A stretch of 64,000 bases of DNA from Lysinibacillus sp. OF-1 (lineage in GTDB: Bacteria > Bacillota > Bacilli > Bacillales_A > Planococcaceae). Below the pieces are notes generated by a model. That model was not told where the DNA came from, did no database searches, and saw only the letters and a program-made list of their open reading frames with translations. A program made the translations under genes and the position numbers. Where the stretch lies: NCBI RefSeq assembly GCF_028356935.1, contig NZ_CP102798.1, positions 1,550,001 through 1,614,000 on the forward strand. Reading direction: 5' to 3'. Positions 53,217 to 61,432 of this stretch are shown here, in pieces. The number at the start of each line of letters is the position of its first letter. The stretch's first letter is position 1.

Positions 53217-53807
53217 ATGATGAAAACGTTAATTATTTATACATATCCAAATCATAAAAGTTTAAATTATGCTTTTTTACAGGAAGTATTAAAAGGTTGT
53301 CAAGAGAATCCTGCCATCGAAGAAATACAGATACTAGATTTATATGAAGAGGAATTTGATCCACGTTTAATTTTCCATGAGCATAAACGACGTCGTGATA
53401 TGTATCAGGATCCGAAATTGGAAAAATATCGACAACAGCTTTCCTGGGCGGATCAGCTTGTATTTGTTTATCCGATCTGGTGGGGAAGACCGCCAGCAAT
53501 GTTGTTGGGTTATATTGATCAATTGTTTGCAGCTAACTTTGCTTATCGGGATACAAAGGGGTTATTTCCAGAGGGACTTTTAAAAGGGAAGTCGGTTGTT
53601 TGTGTGTCGACGATGAAGGGACCAACCAATTATCCGTTTTTATGGTTGAATAATGCGCATAAAATTTTAATGAAGAGAGCATTGTTTAAGTTTGTTGGGA
53701 TGAAAAAAGTAAAGTTTTTTGAGTTTGGAAATATGGAAAGTAAAAAGGGGAAACAGCAGCAAAAATTGGATAAAGTATATCACTATTTTAGAAAAGTTGC
53801 TTACTAG
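53217..53807 (+). CDS. Flavodoxin-fold NAD(P)H quinone oxidoreductase
   Basis: A 196-residue protein of the NQO1/MdaB/KefF flavodoxin-like family. IIYTYPNHKSLNYAFLQEVL is the FMN phosphate loop region; ADQLVFVYPIWWGRPPAMLLG is the family signature. These enzymes reduce quinones or electrophiles by two electrons. Divergent MarR control fits a quinone/electrophile stress role. Two adjacent ATGs follow GGAGGG. A hairpin shared with the convergent kinase gene follows. Confidence 0.87.
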   Translation: MMKTLIIYTYPNHKSLNYAFLQEVLKGCQENPAIEEIQILDLYEEEFDPRLIFHEHKRRRDMYQDPKLEKYRQQLSWADQLVFVYPIWWGRPPAMLLGYIDQLFAANFAYRDTKGLFPEGLLKGKSVVCVSTMKGPTNYPFLWLNNAHKILMKRALFKFVGMKKVKFFEFGNMESKKGKQQQKLDKVYHYFRKVAY

Positions 53808-53808
53808 T

Positions 53809-53850
53809 TAAAAATAACTCGTGCAGACCGCTTTTAGTCGTTTGCACGAG
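53809..53850 (-). terminator. Terminator of the ABC-RR-HK operon
   Basis: CTCGTGCA pairs with TGCACGAG. On the minus strand it is followed by TTATTTTT. The kinase stop codon lies inside the loop. It also separates the convergent quinone oxidoreductase gene. Confidence 0.7.
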
Positions 53851-54907
53851 CTGATGTACTATCGGTGGGCACTGTAACCAAAAAGCTTGTAAATTCAGCG
53901 AGCTTGCTCTCCACAGCAATAGTTCCATGGTGCATATCAATAATTTTTTTGACAATGGCTAATCCTAAGCCACTGCCACCATTAGCCGATGTTCGTGATT
54001 GATCAGCCTTATAAAACCTTTCAAAAATATGCATTTGTTGTTCTTCTGTTAGACCAATGCCAGAATCTTGAATAATGACAGTGATCGAATCTAATTGCTT
54101 CTTCATAGACAATGTGATGGTCCCTTTAGCAGGTGTAAATTTAATGCTATTCGTTAGCAAATTCATCCAGACTTGATTCATTAAATCCTCATCTGCTGTG
54201 ATGCTTATATTGTCAAGATGGAGGTCAAAGTCAAGCTGTTTGGCTAGCCAATTCGGTTCAAGAGCTAGGACAACAGTGCGTAATTGTTTATCAAGCCGAT
54301 AATTTTTAGGTTCAAAGGGATGGTGATGTGATTCTAAGGATGTTAGTTTGAGTAAATTATCACTGATTTTTGATAAACGATTACTTTCCAATTCAATAAT
54401 GTCTAAATAATGCTGACGCTTTTCTTCGGGCAAATTAATATTTTTAAGTGCCTTCGCAAAGCCATTAATAGACGTTAAAGGTGACTGAATTTCATGAGAG
54501 ACATTTGAAATGAACTCTTGACGCATTCTTTCAAGTTCACCTAATTCAACGGCCATATGATTGATGCCATGGATTAATTGCCCAAATTGGTCTTTTTCAT
54601 CTGCTTTCAAGTCTAACTGGACATCAAAATCACCTTTTGCCATGCGACTTAATGCATCAACGATTTTATCCCAGTAGTTACGTTGTCGGTTCAGTCCAAT
54701 TAAAAAGATAATTGCTGCAGAACAGGCAAAGAGTACAAATACACCAATTACCGTGCCTAATTGTAGCCAGAAACCATGGGGCTCTGTCCCTAATCGAGCA
54801 TACAGCCAAGTGGTTGCGTGATAGGCAATAAAAGCAAATACAGTATTGGCAATAAGGAACAGGCAAAAGACCATTGCCAATCTTACAAGGAATCTTCGTT
54901 TTCTCAT
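53834..54907 (-). CDS. Sensor histidine kinase (HAMP-HisKA-HATPase)
   Basis: A 357-residue kinase. Two membrane segments (about 7-30 and 47-70) enclose only a very short external loop, suggesting it senses within the membrane or through the transporter. A HAMP domain, the H-box SNVSHEIQSPLTSINGFAKA, N-box MNLLTNSIKFTPAKG, DSGIGL and GGSGLGLAIVKKI follow. It overlaps the response regulator by four bases. With the ABC exporter upstream it forms a probable drug or cell-envelope stress module. Confidence 0.9.
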   Translation of the reverse strand: MRKRRFLVRLAMVFCLFLIANTVFAFIAYHATTWLYARLGTEPHGFWLQLGTVIGVFVLFACSAAIIFLIGLNRQRNYWDKIVDALSRMAKGDFDVQLDLKADEKDQFGQLIHGINHMAVELGELERMRQEFISNVSHEIQSPLTSINGFAKALKNINLPEEKRQHYLDIIELESNRLSKISDNLLKLTSLESHHHPFEPKNYRLDKQLRTVVLALEPNWLAKQLDFDLHLDNISITADEDLMNQVWMNLLTNSIKFTPAKGTITLSMKKQLDSITVIIQDSGIGLTEEQQMHIFERFYKADQSRTSANGGSGLGLAIVKKIIDMHHGTIAVESKLAEFTSFLVTVPTDSTSARAND

Positions 54908-55581
54908 GACATTAATTCCAAACGATAGCCAAGACCACGAATAGTGCGAATGACAAAGCCACTCAGCTCTTGTGGGAAACGCTCGCGTATTCTTTTAATA
55001 TGAACATCGACTGTTCGCTCATCTCCCTCATAGTCATAGCCCCATATTTCTTCAATTAATTGTTCTCTTGAAAAGGTTTTACCAACATAGCTGGCTAGGG
55101 TAAATAAAAGCTCGAACTCCTTTAAGCGAAGTAGAATAGTCTGTCCATTCATATCTACTTCATGTGTATGGCGATTGAGTTTGACGTTACCTGCTTCGAC
55201 AACCTGAGAGAGAGAAATGCGATATCTTTTTAAAATCGATTTTACACGCACGATTAGCTCGGCTGGCTCGAATGGCTTCACGAGATAATCATCTGTCCCT
55301 AAATGAAAGCCTTTGACCTTTTGAGAAGTTTCGCCCTTCGCTGTCAGCATCAGGATAGGGAGGTCTGTATCAAATGAACGTATTTCCTCACATAATGCCC
55401 AGCCATCCATATTGGGCATCATAATATCCATTATGACCATATCCACTTTTTCAGTGGCTAATTGGGACAGTGCATCCACACCGTCCATAGCCTCAATCAC
55501 CTCTAAGCCTTCATTTTGTAGAAAGACTTTTACTAATTCTCGAATATGTGCATCATCATCCACCACTAATAGTTTTGTCAT
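54904..55581 (-). CDS. OmpR-family response regulator
   Basis: A 225-residue regulator. The receiver carries DDDAHIRELVK, the phospho-acceptor aspartate in VIMDIMMPNMDG (about residue 51), and K in MLTAKGE. The winged-helix output ends with YDYEGDERTVDVHIKRIRER and RTIRGLGYRLE. ATG lies 9 bp after AAAGGGG. It is the cognate partner of the overlapping kinase and lies 14 bp after the ABC gene, so the three are one operon. It may activate this operon's promoter. Confidence 0.92.
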   Translation of the reverse strand: MTKLLVVDDDAHIRELVKVFLQNEGLEVIEAMDGVDALSQLATEKVDMVIMDIMMPNMDGWALCEEIRSFDTDLPILMLTAKGETSQKVKGFHLGTDDYLVKPFEPAELIVRVKSILKRYRISLSQVVEAGNVKLNRHTHEVDMNGQTILLRLKEFELLFTLASYVGKTFSREQLIEEIWGYDYEGDERTVDVHIKRIRERFPQELSGFVIRTIRGLGYRLELMS

Positions 55582-55595
55582 CTCAACAAACCCCT

Positions 55596-57353
55596 TTATT
55601 CATCCTCTTTAATACGTAATTGTTGCATCGCAAACTCACGGTACATAGCATGTGTTTCAAAGAGCGTTTCGTGTGTACCACATCCTGTAATATGCCCTTT
55701 CTCAATAAATAGTATTTGATCGGCATCTACTACTGTTGATAGACGGTGCGCAATAACCAATGTTGTGCGACCTTCCATTAAGTTGTCTAATGCTTTTTGT
55801 ACATAAATTTCTGACTTACTATCTAAACTCGATGTTGCTTCATCTAACATTAATATTTGTGGATTACGTAAAAGCGCTCTTGCAATAGAGATACGTTGAC
55901 GCTGTCCTCCTGAAAGCTTAATGCCTCGTTCTCCAACTTCTGTGTCAAACTTATCTGGCAGCTCGTTAATAAATTGATCGGCATAGGCCATTTTGGCTAC
56001 CTTTTCTAGCTCATCATCTTGCACATCTCGCTCAATACCATAGCAAATATTTTCTCGAATCGTTCCTGATAATAGGGCACTTTCCTGCGCCACATAGCCA
56101 ATTTGACTGCGCCAAGAATGGAGTGAGAATGTTTCTATTGGTATATCTCCTAGCGTAATACTACCGCTCGTCGGCTGATAATATCTTTCTAACAGTGAAA
56201 ATGTAGTTGTTTTACCACCACCACTTGGCCCGACGATGGCTGTTACTTTGCCTGGTTCAATCGTGAAGTTTATATCAGATAAAATAGGTTCTTCCCCATA
56301 AGAGAAATCGACATTTTTAACATAAATGGGTTGATTTACTTTTTCAACTGTTAAGCCTTCTTCAATATGTTCCTCTTCATGTTCAAGCAATGCACTAATA
56401 CGTTCTGTTGCACCCATTGCTTTTTGCAGTTGAGTAAAGAACATTGTCAATTGCGTCATTGGCATAATGATTTGGATTAAATATAAAATAAATGCCACCA
56501 TATCGCCAGCCGTCAGCTCCCCAGAGGAAACACGGACACCACCATAGCCAATAATAGCTACAAGCACAGACATCAGCACAAATGAAATAAGCGGTGAAAT
56601 CAATGCATGGATTTTTGCTTCTTTTAAGCCAAATGTAAAGAGATTAGAAATACCTTTTTTTCCACGCGCATATTCAATTTGTTCAGCATTGGAAGCCTTG
56701 ACTAGACGTGTTTCGGGTAAAACTTGATTCAATACAGACGTAAATTTCGCTGTCTCATCTTGCATACCTTTTGAAATGACAAACATGCGTCGACCAAGCA
56801 ACATTAAAATGACCATTGCCAGTGGTACAGCAATCAGCATCACTAACGTCATTTTCCAATCTAAAAATAACAGAATGATGATCGAACCAATAATCGAAAT
56901 AACACCAGATAAACAATTTGCTAAATGCTCTGTAATCAGTTCTTTCACAACAGCTGTGTCATTTGTAACACGGCTCAAGGTTTCCCCTGTATCATGTTCA
57001 TCATAATAGGGGATTGGTAAGTGTAGCAGTTTTCTCCATAATTGATCGCGTAATTTTGCTACAACATGATGACCAACTCGATTTAAATAGTAAATAGATA
57101 AGCCACTCGCAACAGCTTGTGCGATAAAGGCAATACCTAGCACAATGATTTGCCAATAATTAAGTGATTCTAAAGAAAAGCCATCCACTAATTGTTTTGT
57201 AAATAATGGAACAATAAAACCTACACCCGTTGTCGCTAAACTCATCACTAAAGCGATGACGAGTAGCCAAATCGGCGGCTCAGCCCGTTTTATTAATTGT
57301 ATAAAGCGTCGCCAATCTTTTTGTTTTGTCGTATCTTTTGATGTCTCTTGCAA
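55596..57353 (-). CDS. ABC half-transporter, exporter type (MsbA/BmrA-like)
   Basis: A 585-residue fused permease-ATPase. Six membrane segments occupy about residues 30-320. The nucleotide-binding domain has Walker [13 protein letters not shown]-loop in IGYVAQES, signature [10 protein letters not shown], Walker [13 protein letters not shown] and H-loop IAHRLST. It should work as a homodimer exporting lipids or drugs, as BmrA does. TTG start after GAAGGAGG. A 7-bp hairpin with a UUCG loop (57370-57387) lies just before that ribosome site. First gene of the operon with the response regulator and kinase. Confidence 0.92.
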   Translation of the reverse strand: MQETSKDTTKQKDWRRFIQLIKRAEPPIWLLVIALVMSLATTGVGFIVPLFTKQLVDGFSLESLNYWQIIVLGIAFIAQAVASGLSIYYLNRVGHHVVAKLRDQLWRKLLHLPIPYYDEHDTGETLSRVTNDTAVVKELITEHLANCLSGVISIIGSIIILLFLDWKMTLVMLIAVPLAMVILMLLGRRMFVISKGMQDETAKFTSVLNQVLPETRLVKASNAEQIEYARGKKGISNLFTFGLKEAKIHALISPLISFVLMSVLVAIIGYGGVRVSSGELTAGDMVAFILYLIQIIMPMTQLTMFFTQLQKAMGATERISALLEHEEEHIEEGLTVEKVNQPIYVKNVDFSYGEEPILSDINFTIEPGKVTAIVGPSGGGKTTTFSLLERYYQPTSGSITLGDIPIETFSLHSWRSQIGYVAQESALLSGTIRENICYGIERDVQDDELEKVAKMAYADQFINELPDKFDTEVGERGIKLSGGQRQRISIARALLRNPQILMLDEATSSLDSKSEIYVQKALDNLMEGRTTLVIAHRLSTVVDADQILFIEKGHITGCGTHETLFETHAMYREFAMQQLRIKEDE

Positions 57354-57447
57354 AGAAATAAGCCTCCTTCATTGTTCGAAAACAATGTTTTTCGTTTCTA
57401 TGGCTTTACTATAGCATGCGATTATGAACTGAATATGAAATGAATCG

Positions 57448-57480
57448 TCATTAAAAAAGGTGATGTCACCATCATCTTTT
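57448..57480 (-). terminator. Terminator upstream of the ABC operon
   Basis: On the minus strand AAAAGATGATG pairs with CATCACCTTTT (11 bp), followed by a T-run. It directly follows a decayed small ORF and so probably ended that gene. It could also work as an attenuator for the ABC operon if transcription begins upstream. Confidence 0.65.
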
Positions 57481-57484
57481 GCTA

Positions 57485-57655
57485 TTAGTCTGCGAATTCA
57501 TCATGGTAGCAAGACTTCCCAAGCAAGTGATAGGTTCTAAGCTTTAGTTGAATTTGTAAAAGTTCCTCATAGCTTTTTAAATCAGTTTATAAAATTTCTT
57601 TAATCTATTCGATACGATAAATCAACATTTCCTTGGCGGTTTCGCTAATTTTCAT
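57485..57655 (-). pseudogene. Small ORF with two in-frame stops
   Basis: From ATG 57655 the frame reads MKISETAKEMLIYRIE, TAG, IKEIL, TAA, then TDLKSYEELLQIQLKLRTYH and on to a TAA. The charged helical pattern continues across both stops, as in a 56-residue protein with two nonsense changes. No ribosome site is evident. Family not recognised. Confidence 0.4.
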
Positions 57656-57723
57656 ATTTATGTAGATGCAATATGAATTGCAGAGGTACCCATTTAATGA
57701 AGGCCAACAAACGATTCAAAAAT

Positions 57724-57760
57724 AAAAAGACGACCTACCTTGCTAGGAAGTCGTCTTTTT
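57724..57760 (-). terminator. Terminator of the CynX-type permease gene
   Basis: AAAAAGACGAC pairs with GTCGTCTTTTT (11 bp). The permease stop codon lies in the loop. Confidence 0.85.
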
Positions 57761-58927
57761 CATATGGATATGAGGTTGATTCTGATTGCCAATTTTTAGT
57801 TGAATCAGGACCATAGCTAGAACGATGATAATCATGCCAATAATCGCAACTGAAAAATTGCCTGTGAAGTCTCGTACTAGACCAACAAAAAATGGACCCA
57901 GGGCAGCGAATACGAAACCAACTGATTGTGTCATGGCTGCCAGGAAGCTTGCCTCGCTCATATCCTTGGCCTCATCGATAGGTAATGTTAATCCTAATGA
58001 GAATAGCCCACCTGCACCAATGCCAATCAACATACTACTTAACCAAGGATTATAAGAAAACAGTAGCATCAATAACCCAATTAATTCTAATGATGAACTG
58101 CTGATTAGCCATACAGCTCGATGCTGAAAACGATTATTTAAGATAGGCACTAAAAACGTGGCAGGCATTTGGGCGACGGTTAATAGTGTCAGCATCATGC
58201 CAGCATCGTGTTTGCTGTAGCCCATATTTTCAGCGATTGGTGGTAACCAAGCCATTATGGTATAAAACATGAAGGCCATTAAACCAAAAAAGCCTGTTAA
58301 AAGCCAAGCCTTTTGATTCGTTAGCATGTGCTTCACATTTATACCAGCACTAGATGGTTTAGCAGCGCCTGATTTTTGTTCGACTGGTTTCCACCAAAAG
58401 ACTAAAGCAATCAGGGCAAGTATAGCCCATGAAGCGGCAGAAGCTTGCCATGAATGAAAGAGATTGCTCAATGGGATGGAAAGCCCTGAACCAAGTCCAG
58501 CGCCTACAACAAGTGCTAACGAGTAAAGACCGATTACACGAGACGGATTCGAAAACTTCTCCTTAATATAGCCCGATAATAAAGGACCCGCTATAGCAAT
58601 ACCAATGCCTGATAAAAAAGCCGTAACTAGCATCACCCAGGCAGAATAAGCAAAAAATCTTGCAGCTGTTGCAAGTCCAATAAGAATAAGGGAGTAAGCA
58701 ATGGCTCTCTCAATGCTCCAACGATTGGCTAGTTGTATCGCAAAAGGAGCAAACAAGCCCATACATAGCACAGCTAAAGATGTTAATAAACTTGCAGTAG
58801 CCGCACTCATATGTAAAGATTCGCGGATGGTGCCTAACAAAGGTGAGACCGAAGTAATCACAGGACGTAAATTAAATGAAGCTAAAATAATAGCGATAAT
58901 GGGTATAATTGTTTGCTTTGCATTCAT
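57743..58927 (-). CDS. MFS transporter, CynX/NimT-like
   Basis: A 394-residue permease with 12 membrane segments. SFNLRPVITSVSPLLGTIRE at the N-terminus, FLSGIGIAIAGPLLSGYIKE and LGLTLPIDEAKD are characteristic of the CynX/YeaN group (cyanate, 2-nitroimidazole and related anions). Substrate unknown. ATG follows CGGAG. It is divergent from a LysR gene, which probably controls it; a palindrome lies between them. Confidence 0.85.
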   Translation of the reverse strand: MNAKQTIIPIIAIILASFNLRPVITSVSPLLGTIRESLHMSAATASLLTSLAVLCMGLFAPFAIQLANRWSIERAIAYSLILIGLATAARFFAYSAWVMLVTAFLSGIGIAIAGPLLSGYIKEKFSNPSRVIGLYSLALVVGAGLGSGLSIPLSNLFHSWQASAASWAILALIALVFWWKPVEQKSGAAKPSSAGINVKHMLTNQKAWLLTGFFGLMAFMFYTIMAWLPPIAENMGYSKHDAGMMLTLLTVAQMPATFLVPILNNRFQHRAVWLISSSSLELIGLLMLLFSYNPWLSSMLIGIGAGGLFSLGLTLPIDEAKDMSEASFLAAMTQSVGFVFAALGPFFVGLVRDFTGNFSVAIIGMIIIVLAMVLIQLKIGNQNQPHIHMKKTTS

Positions 58928-59000
58928 GTTATTTCAACTCCGATACAATTCATAGTAAGTTCAAATTGAAGTCTATACCAACCAAGATGATTGAACAATA

Positions 59001-59024
59001 CTATTATTACTATTACAATAATAG
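59001..59024. promoter_or_regulatory. Palindrome, candidate LysR operator
   Basis: CTATTATT and AATAATAG are separated by 8 bases (24 bp in all) in the spacer shared by the permease and lysR genes. The T-N11-A pattern typical of LysR sites fits inside it. Confidence 0.5.
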
Positions 59025-59052
59025 ATAAAAACTATGATTGGGTGTGATCGGT

Positions 59053-59931
59053 GTGGAAATACGTCATTTACACTATTTTATGGCAGTCTGTGAGGAGTTA
59101 CATTTTACAAAAGCTGCTGAGAAACTTGGCATTTCTCAGCCAACATTAAGTCAGCAAATACGCGTGCTTGAGGACGAGTTAGGTATGCCATTGTTTGATC
59201 GGATTGGAAAAAAGATTGTTGCAACAGAGGCTGGCTCTCTATTATTTAGCTATGCTACGGAAATGCTCACAACATTACAAAATGTTAAAGATGCTATCAA
59301 TGATTTACAGGAGCTGCAAAGAGGACAAATAAGTGTTGGCATTATGCCATCTGATTTAGATTATCGGATTACACAGCTTGTCATTGACTTTCATCAAAAA
59401 TTTCCGAAAGTAAAACTGAAGATACTGGCTTCTATTGATATTATGCGGCAGGTTCTTGAAAATGAAGTGGATATTGGCATTGGGACGAATGTGGAGCCAG
59501 ATGATCGTTTGGTAATCATTCCTTTACGTAGAGAGGAGTATGTACTGACCGTTTCACAGGAGCACCCATTGGCGAATCAAACCGCTATCACCATTGCTGA
59601 ATTGAAAGGCCTGCCTATGGTGATGTATCCAGAAGGCTTCTTTGGCAGAGAGATTGTAGAGGAGGCTGTAAAAAAACATGGTTTTCAGCTTCATTCTATT
59701 CTTGAAACAAGCTCTGTCACGTCGATTATGAATCTTGTTCGTGCCAATATTGGTGCGACAGTGCAACCATACCATCTAATCCAACAAATAAATGATCCTA
59801 CTTTGTGTAGTATACGTATTTCAGATGGAGCACCTAGCCGTAGCTTGTCTATCATTTACCGAGTAGATCGCTATGTCAGCCAAGCAACAACAGCATTTAT
59901 TAAACAAATTAAAGAATATTTCAAGGCTTGA
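59053..59931 (+). CDS. LysR-family transcriptional regulator
   Basis: A 292-residue LysR protein, closest in style to CynR/CbnR. The N-terminal helix-turn-helix is HFTKAAEKLGISQPTLSQQI with RVLEDELGMPLFDR. The effector domain follows. GTG 59053 gives the usual MEIRHLHYFMAV start; the longer in-frame TTG at 59038 is less typical. It is divergent from the CynX-type permease and probably activates it when its ligand is present. Confidence 0.88.
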   Translation: MEIRHLHYFMAVCEELHFTKAAEKLGISQPTLSQQIRVLEDELGMPLFDRIGKKIVATEAGSLLFSYATEMLTTLQNVKDAINDLQELQRGQISVGIMPSDLDYRITQLVIDFHQKFPKVKLKILASIDIMRQVLENEVDIGIGTNVEPDDRLVIIPLRREEYVLTVSQEHPLANQTAITIAELKGLPMVMYPEGFFGREIVEEAVKKHGFQLHSILETSSVTSIMNLVRANIGATVQPYHLIQQINDPTLCSIRISDGAPSRSLSIIYRVDRYVSQATTAFIKQIKEYFKA

Positions 59932-60002
59932 AGCAAACGGTTAAGAAGATAAATTGCCAAATAAAGTTCCTTTTTTTGGTGAGATTACATATACTATTTA
60001 TA

Positions 60003-60018
60003 AACCGACAGTCAGTCT
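60003..60018. promoter_or_regulatory. TetR-type operator, upstream imperfect copy
   Basis: AACCGACAGTCAGTCT matches the downstream palindrome at all but a few bases. The two sites are 86 bp apart. Confidence 0.5.
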
Positions 60019-60088
60019 AATTTATGTAGGGCAAGATATGAAGCGTGTAAAGTTTCACTTGTGCCTACACTTTTTTTACATAAATAAT

Positions 60089-60103
60089 GACCGACAGTCG
60101 GTC
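60089..60103. promoter_or_regulatory. TetR-type operator, perfect palindrome
   Basis: GACCGAC-A-GTCGGTC is a perfect 15-bp palindrome of the kind bound by AcrR/TetR-family repressors. It lies 26 bp before the exporter start, just after a possible promoter (TTGTGC, 16 bp, TAAATA). Confidence 0.65.
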
Positions 60104-60129
60104 TAATAAATTGAAGAGGTGGTCATTAA

Positions 60130-61380
60130 ATGGAAATAACAATAACAGAAAAGGGCTATTCGAAAGATTTTTTTATAATGGTAGTTGGGCAAATTATTTC
60201 TATTTTGGGCTCTGCACTTTTAAGATTTGCTTTGTCACTTTTTGTGTTAGATATGACAGGACGCGCAGATCTTTTCGCTTTGCTTTTTGCTATTTCATGC
60301 CTACCTATTTTACTTACGCCATTTGGTGGTGCTATAGCAGATCGATTCAATCGACGTAATTTAATGGTCCTATTTGATTTTATCAGTAGTGCTATTGTCT
60401 TTATTTTCTTTTTCGTGTTACTGACAGACAATCATTCCGTGTTATCGATAGGGTTTGTTATGGTGCTGTTATCACTTGTCAGTGCAATGTATACACCAGC
60501 CGTAATGGCTAGTATCCCTATATTGGTTAGTGAACAGAAACTAGAACAAGCCAATGGCATTGTCAACGGAGTGCAGGCTTTGGCAGGTGTGACTGCACCT
60601 GTACTAGGGGGAATTTTATATGGTGTGCTCGGCCTAAAAATGCTGGTCATTGTAAGTGGTTTTTTATTCTTCTTTACAGCTATTGTAGAAATGTTTATGA
60701 CGATTCCCTTTATAAAGCGAGACTACGATGGGCATTTGGTGCAAATATTAATGAAGGATATGAAAGAAGGCTTTACCTATGTCGTGAAGCAAACATTTAT
60801 TTTAAAATGCACGCTACTAGCTGCTTTATTGAATTTATTATTGACACCGCTTTTTGTTGTGGGCGTACCGATTATCCTTCGCGTCACAATGGAAAGTAGT
60901 GATGCATTATATGGAATAGGTATGGGTATCATTGATTTGGCAACCATTTTAGGAGCATTAACGATGGGCTATTTTGCACAAAAGCTTCGTATTCACAACC
61001 TCTACATTTGGGTGTTGCTGTCGGCATTATTAGTCATTCCTATGGCGATGGCTGTGTTGCCTCGAATGTTACTAGTAGGCTATTATCCTTCATACGGCAT
61101 CTTTATTGGGTGTGCCGTTGTGATTGCGATGATGATGACGATCATTTCCATTTACGTGATGACCCTTGTCCAAAAGCAAACACCAAATGATAAATTAGGG
61201 AAGGTCATGGCAATTATGATGGCAGTATCACAATGTATGGCTCCACTTGGGCAAATAGGGTATGGTATGTTGTTCGAGGTCTTTCAAGGTAGGATTTATA
61301 TACCTGTTCTCATGATAGCTGTATGTGTACTATTGTTAGCGTTCATAACGAACAGAGTATGGCGATTTGAGACTAAATGA
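60130..61380 (+). CDS. MFS exporter (MefA/EntS-like)
   Basis: A 416-residue MFS protein with 12 membrane segments. SILGSALLRFALSLFVLDMTG and the motif A region GGAIADRFNRRNLMVLFD match the MFS_3 exporter group that includes macrolide and siderophore exporters. ALAGVTAPVLGGILYG resembles motif C of antiporters. ATG follows GAAGAGGTGG. The promoter region has two TetR-type sites, so the gene should be repressed until an inducer is present, but no tetR gene is in the window. Confidence 0.85.
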   Translation: MEITITEKGYSKDFFIMVVGQIISILGSALLRFALSLFVLDMTGRADLFALLFAISCLPILLTPFGGAIADRFNRRNLMVLFDFISSAIVFIFFFVLLTDNHSVLSIGFVMVLLSLVSAMYTPAVMASIPILVSEQKLEQANGIVNGVQALAGVTAPVLGGILYGVLGLKMLVIVSGFLFFFTAIVEMFMTIPFIKRDYDGHLVQILMKDMKEGFTYVVKQTFILKCTLLAALLNLLLTPLFVVGVPIILRVTMESSDALYGIGMGIIDLATILGALTMGYFAQKLRIHNLYIWVLLSALLVIPMAMAVLPRMLLVGYYPSYGIFIGCAVVIAMMMTIISIYVMTLVQKQTPNDKLGKVMAIMMAVSQCMAPLGQIGYGMLFEVFQGRIYIPVLMIAVCVLLLAFITNRVWRFETK

Positions 61381-61390
61381 TTTGTTATAA

Positions 61391-61426
61391 CAAAGAAAAC
61401 CACCTTTTTAATGGTAGTTTTCTTTG
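61391..61426. terminator. Bidirectional terminator between exporter and laccase genes
   Basis: CAAAGAAAAC pairs with GTTTTCTTTG, with T-rich flanks in both directions, between convergent genes. Confidence 0.75.
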
Positions 61427-61432
61427 TAAAGC

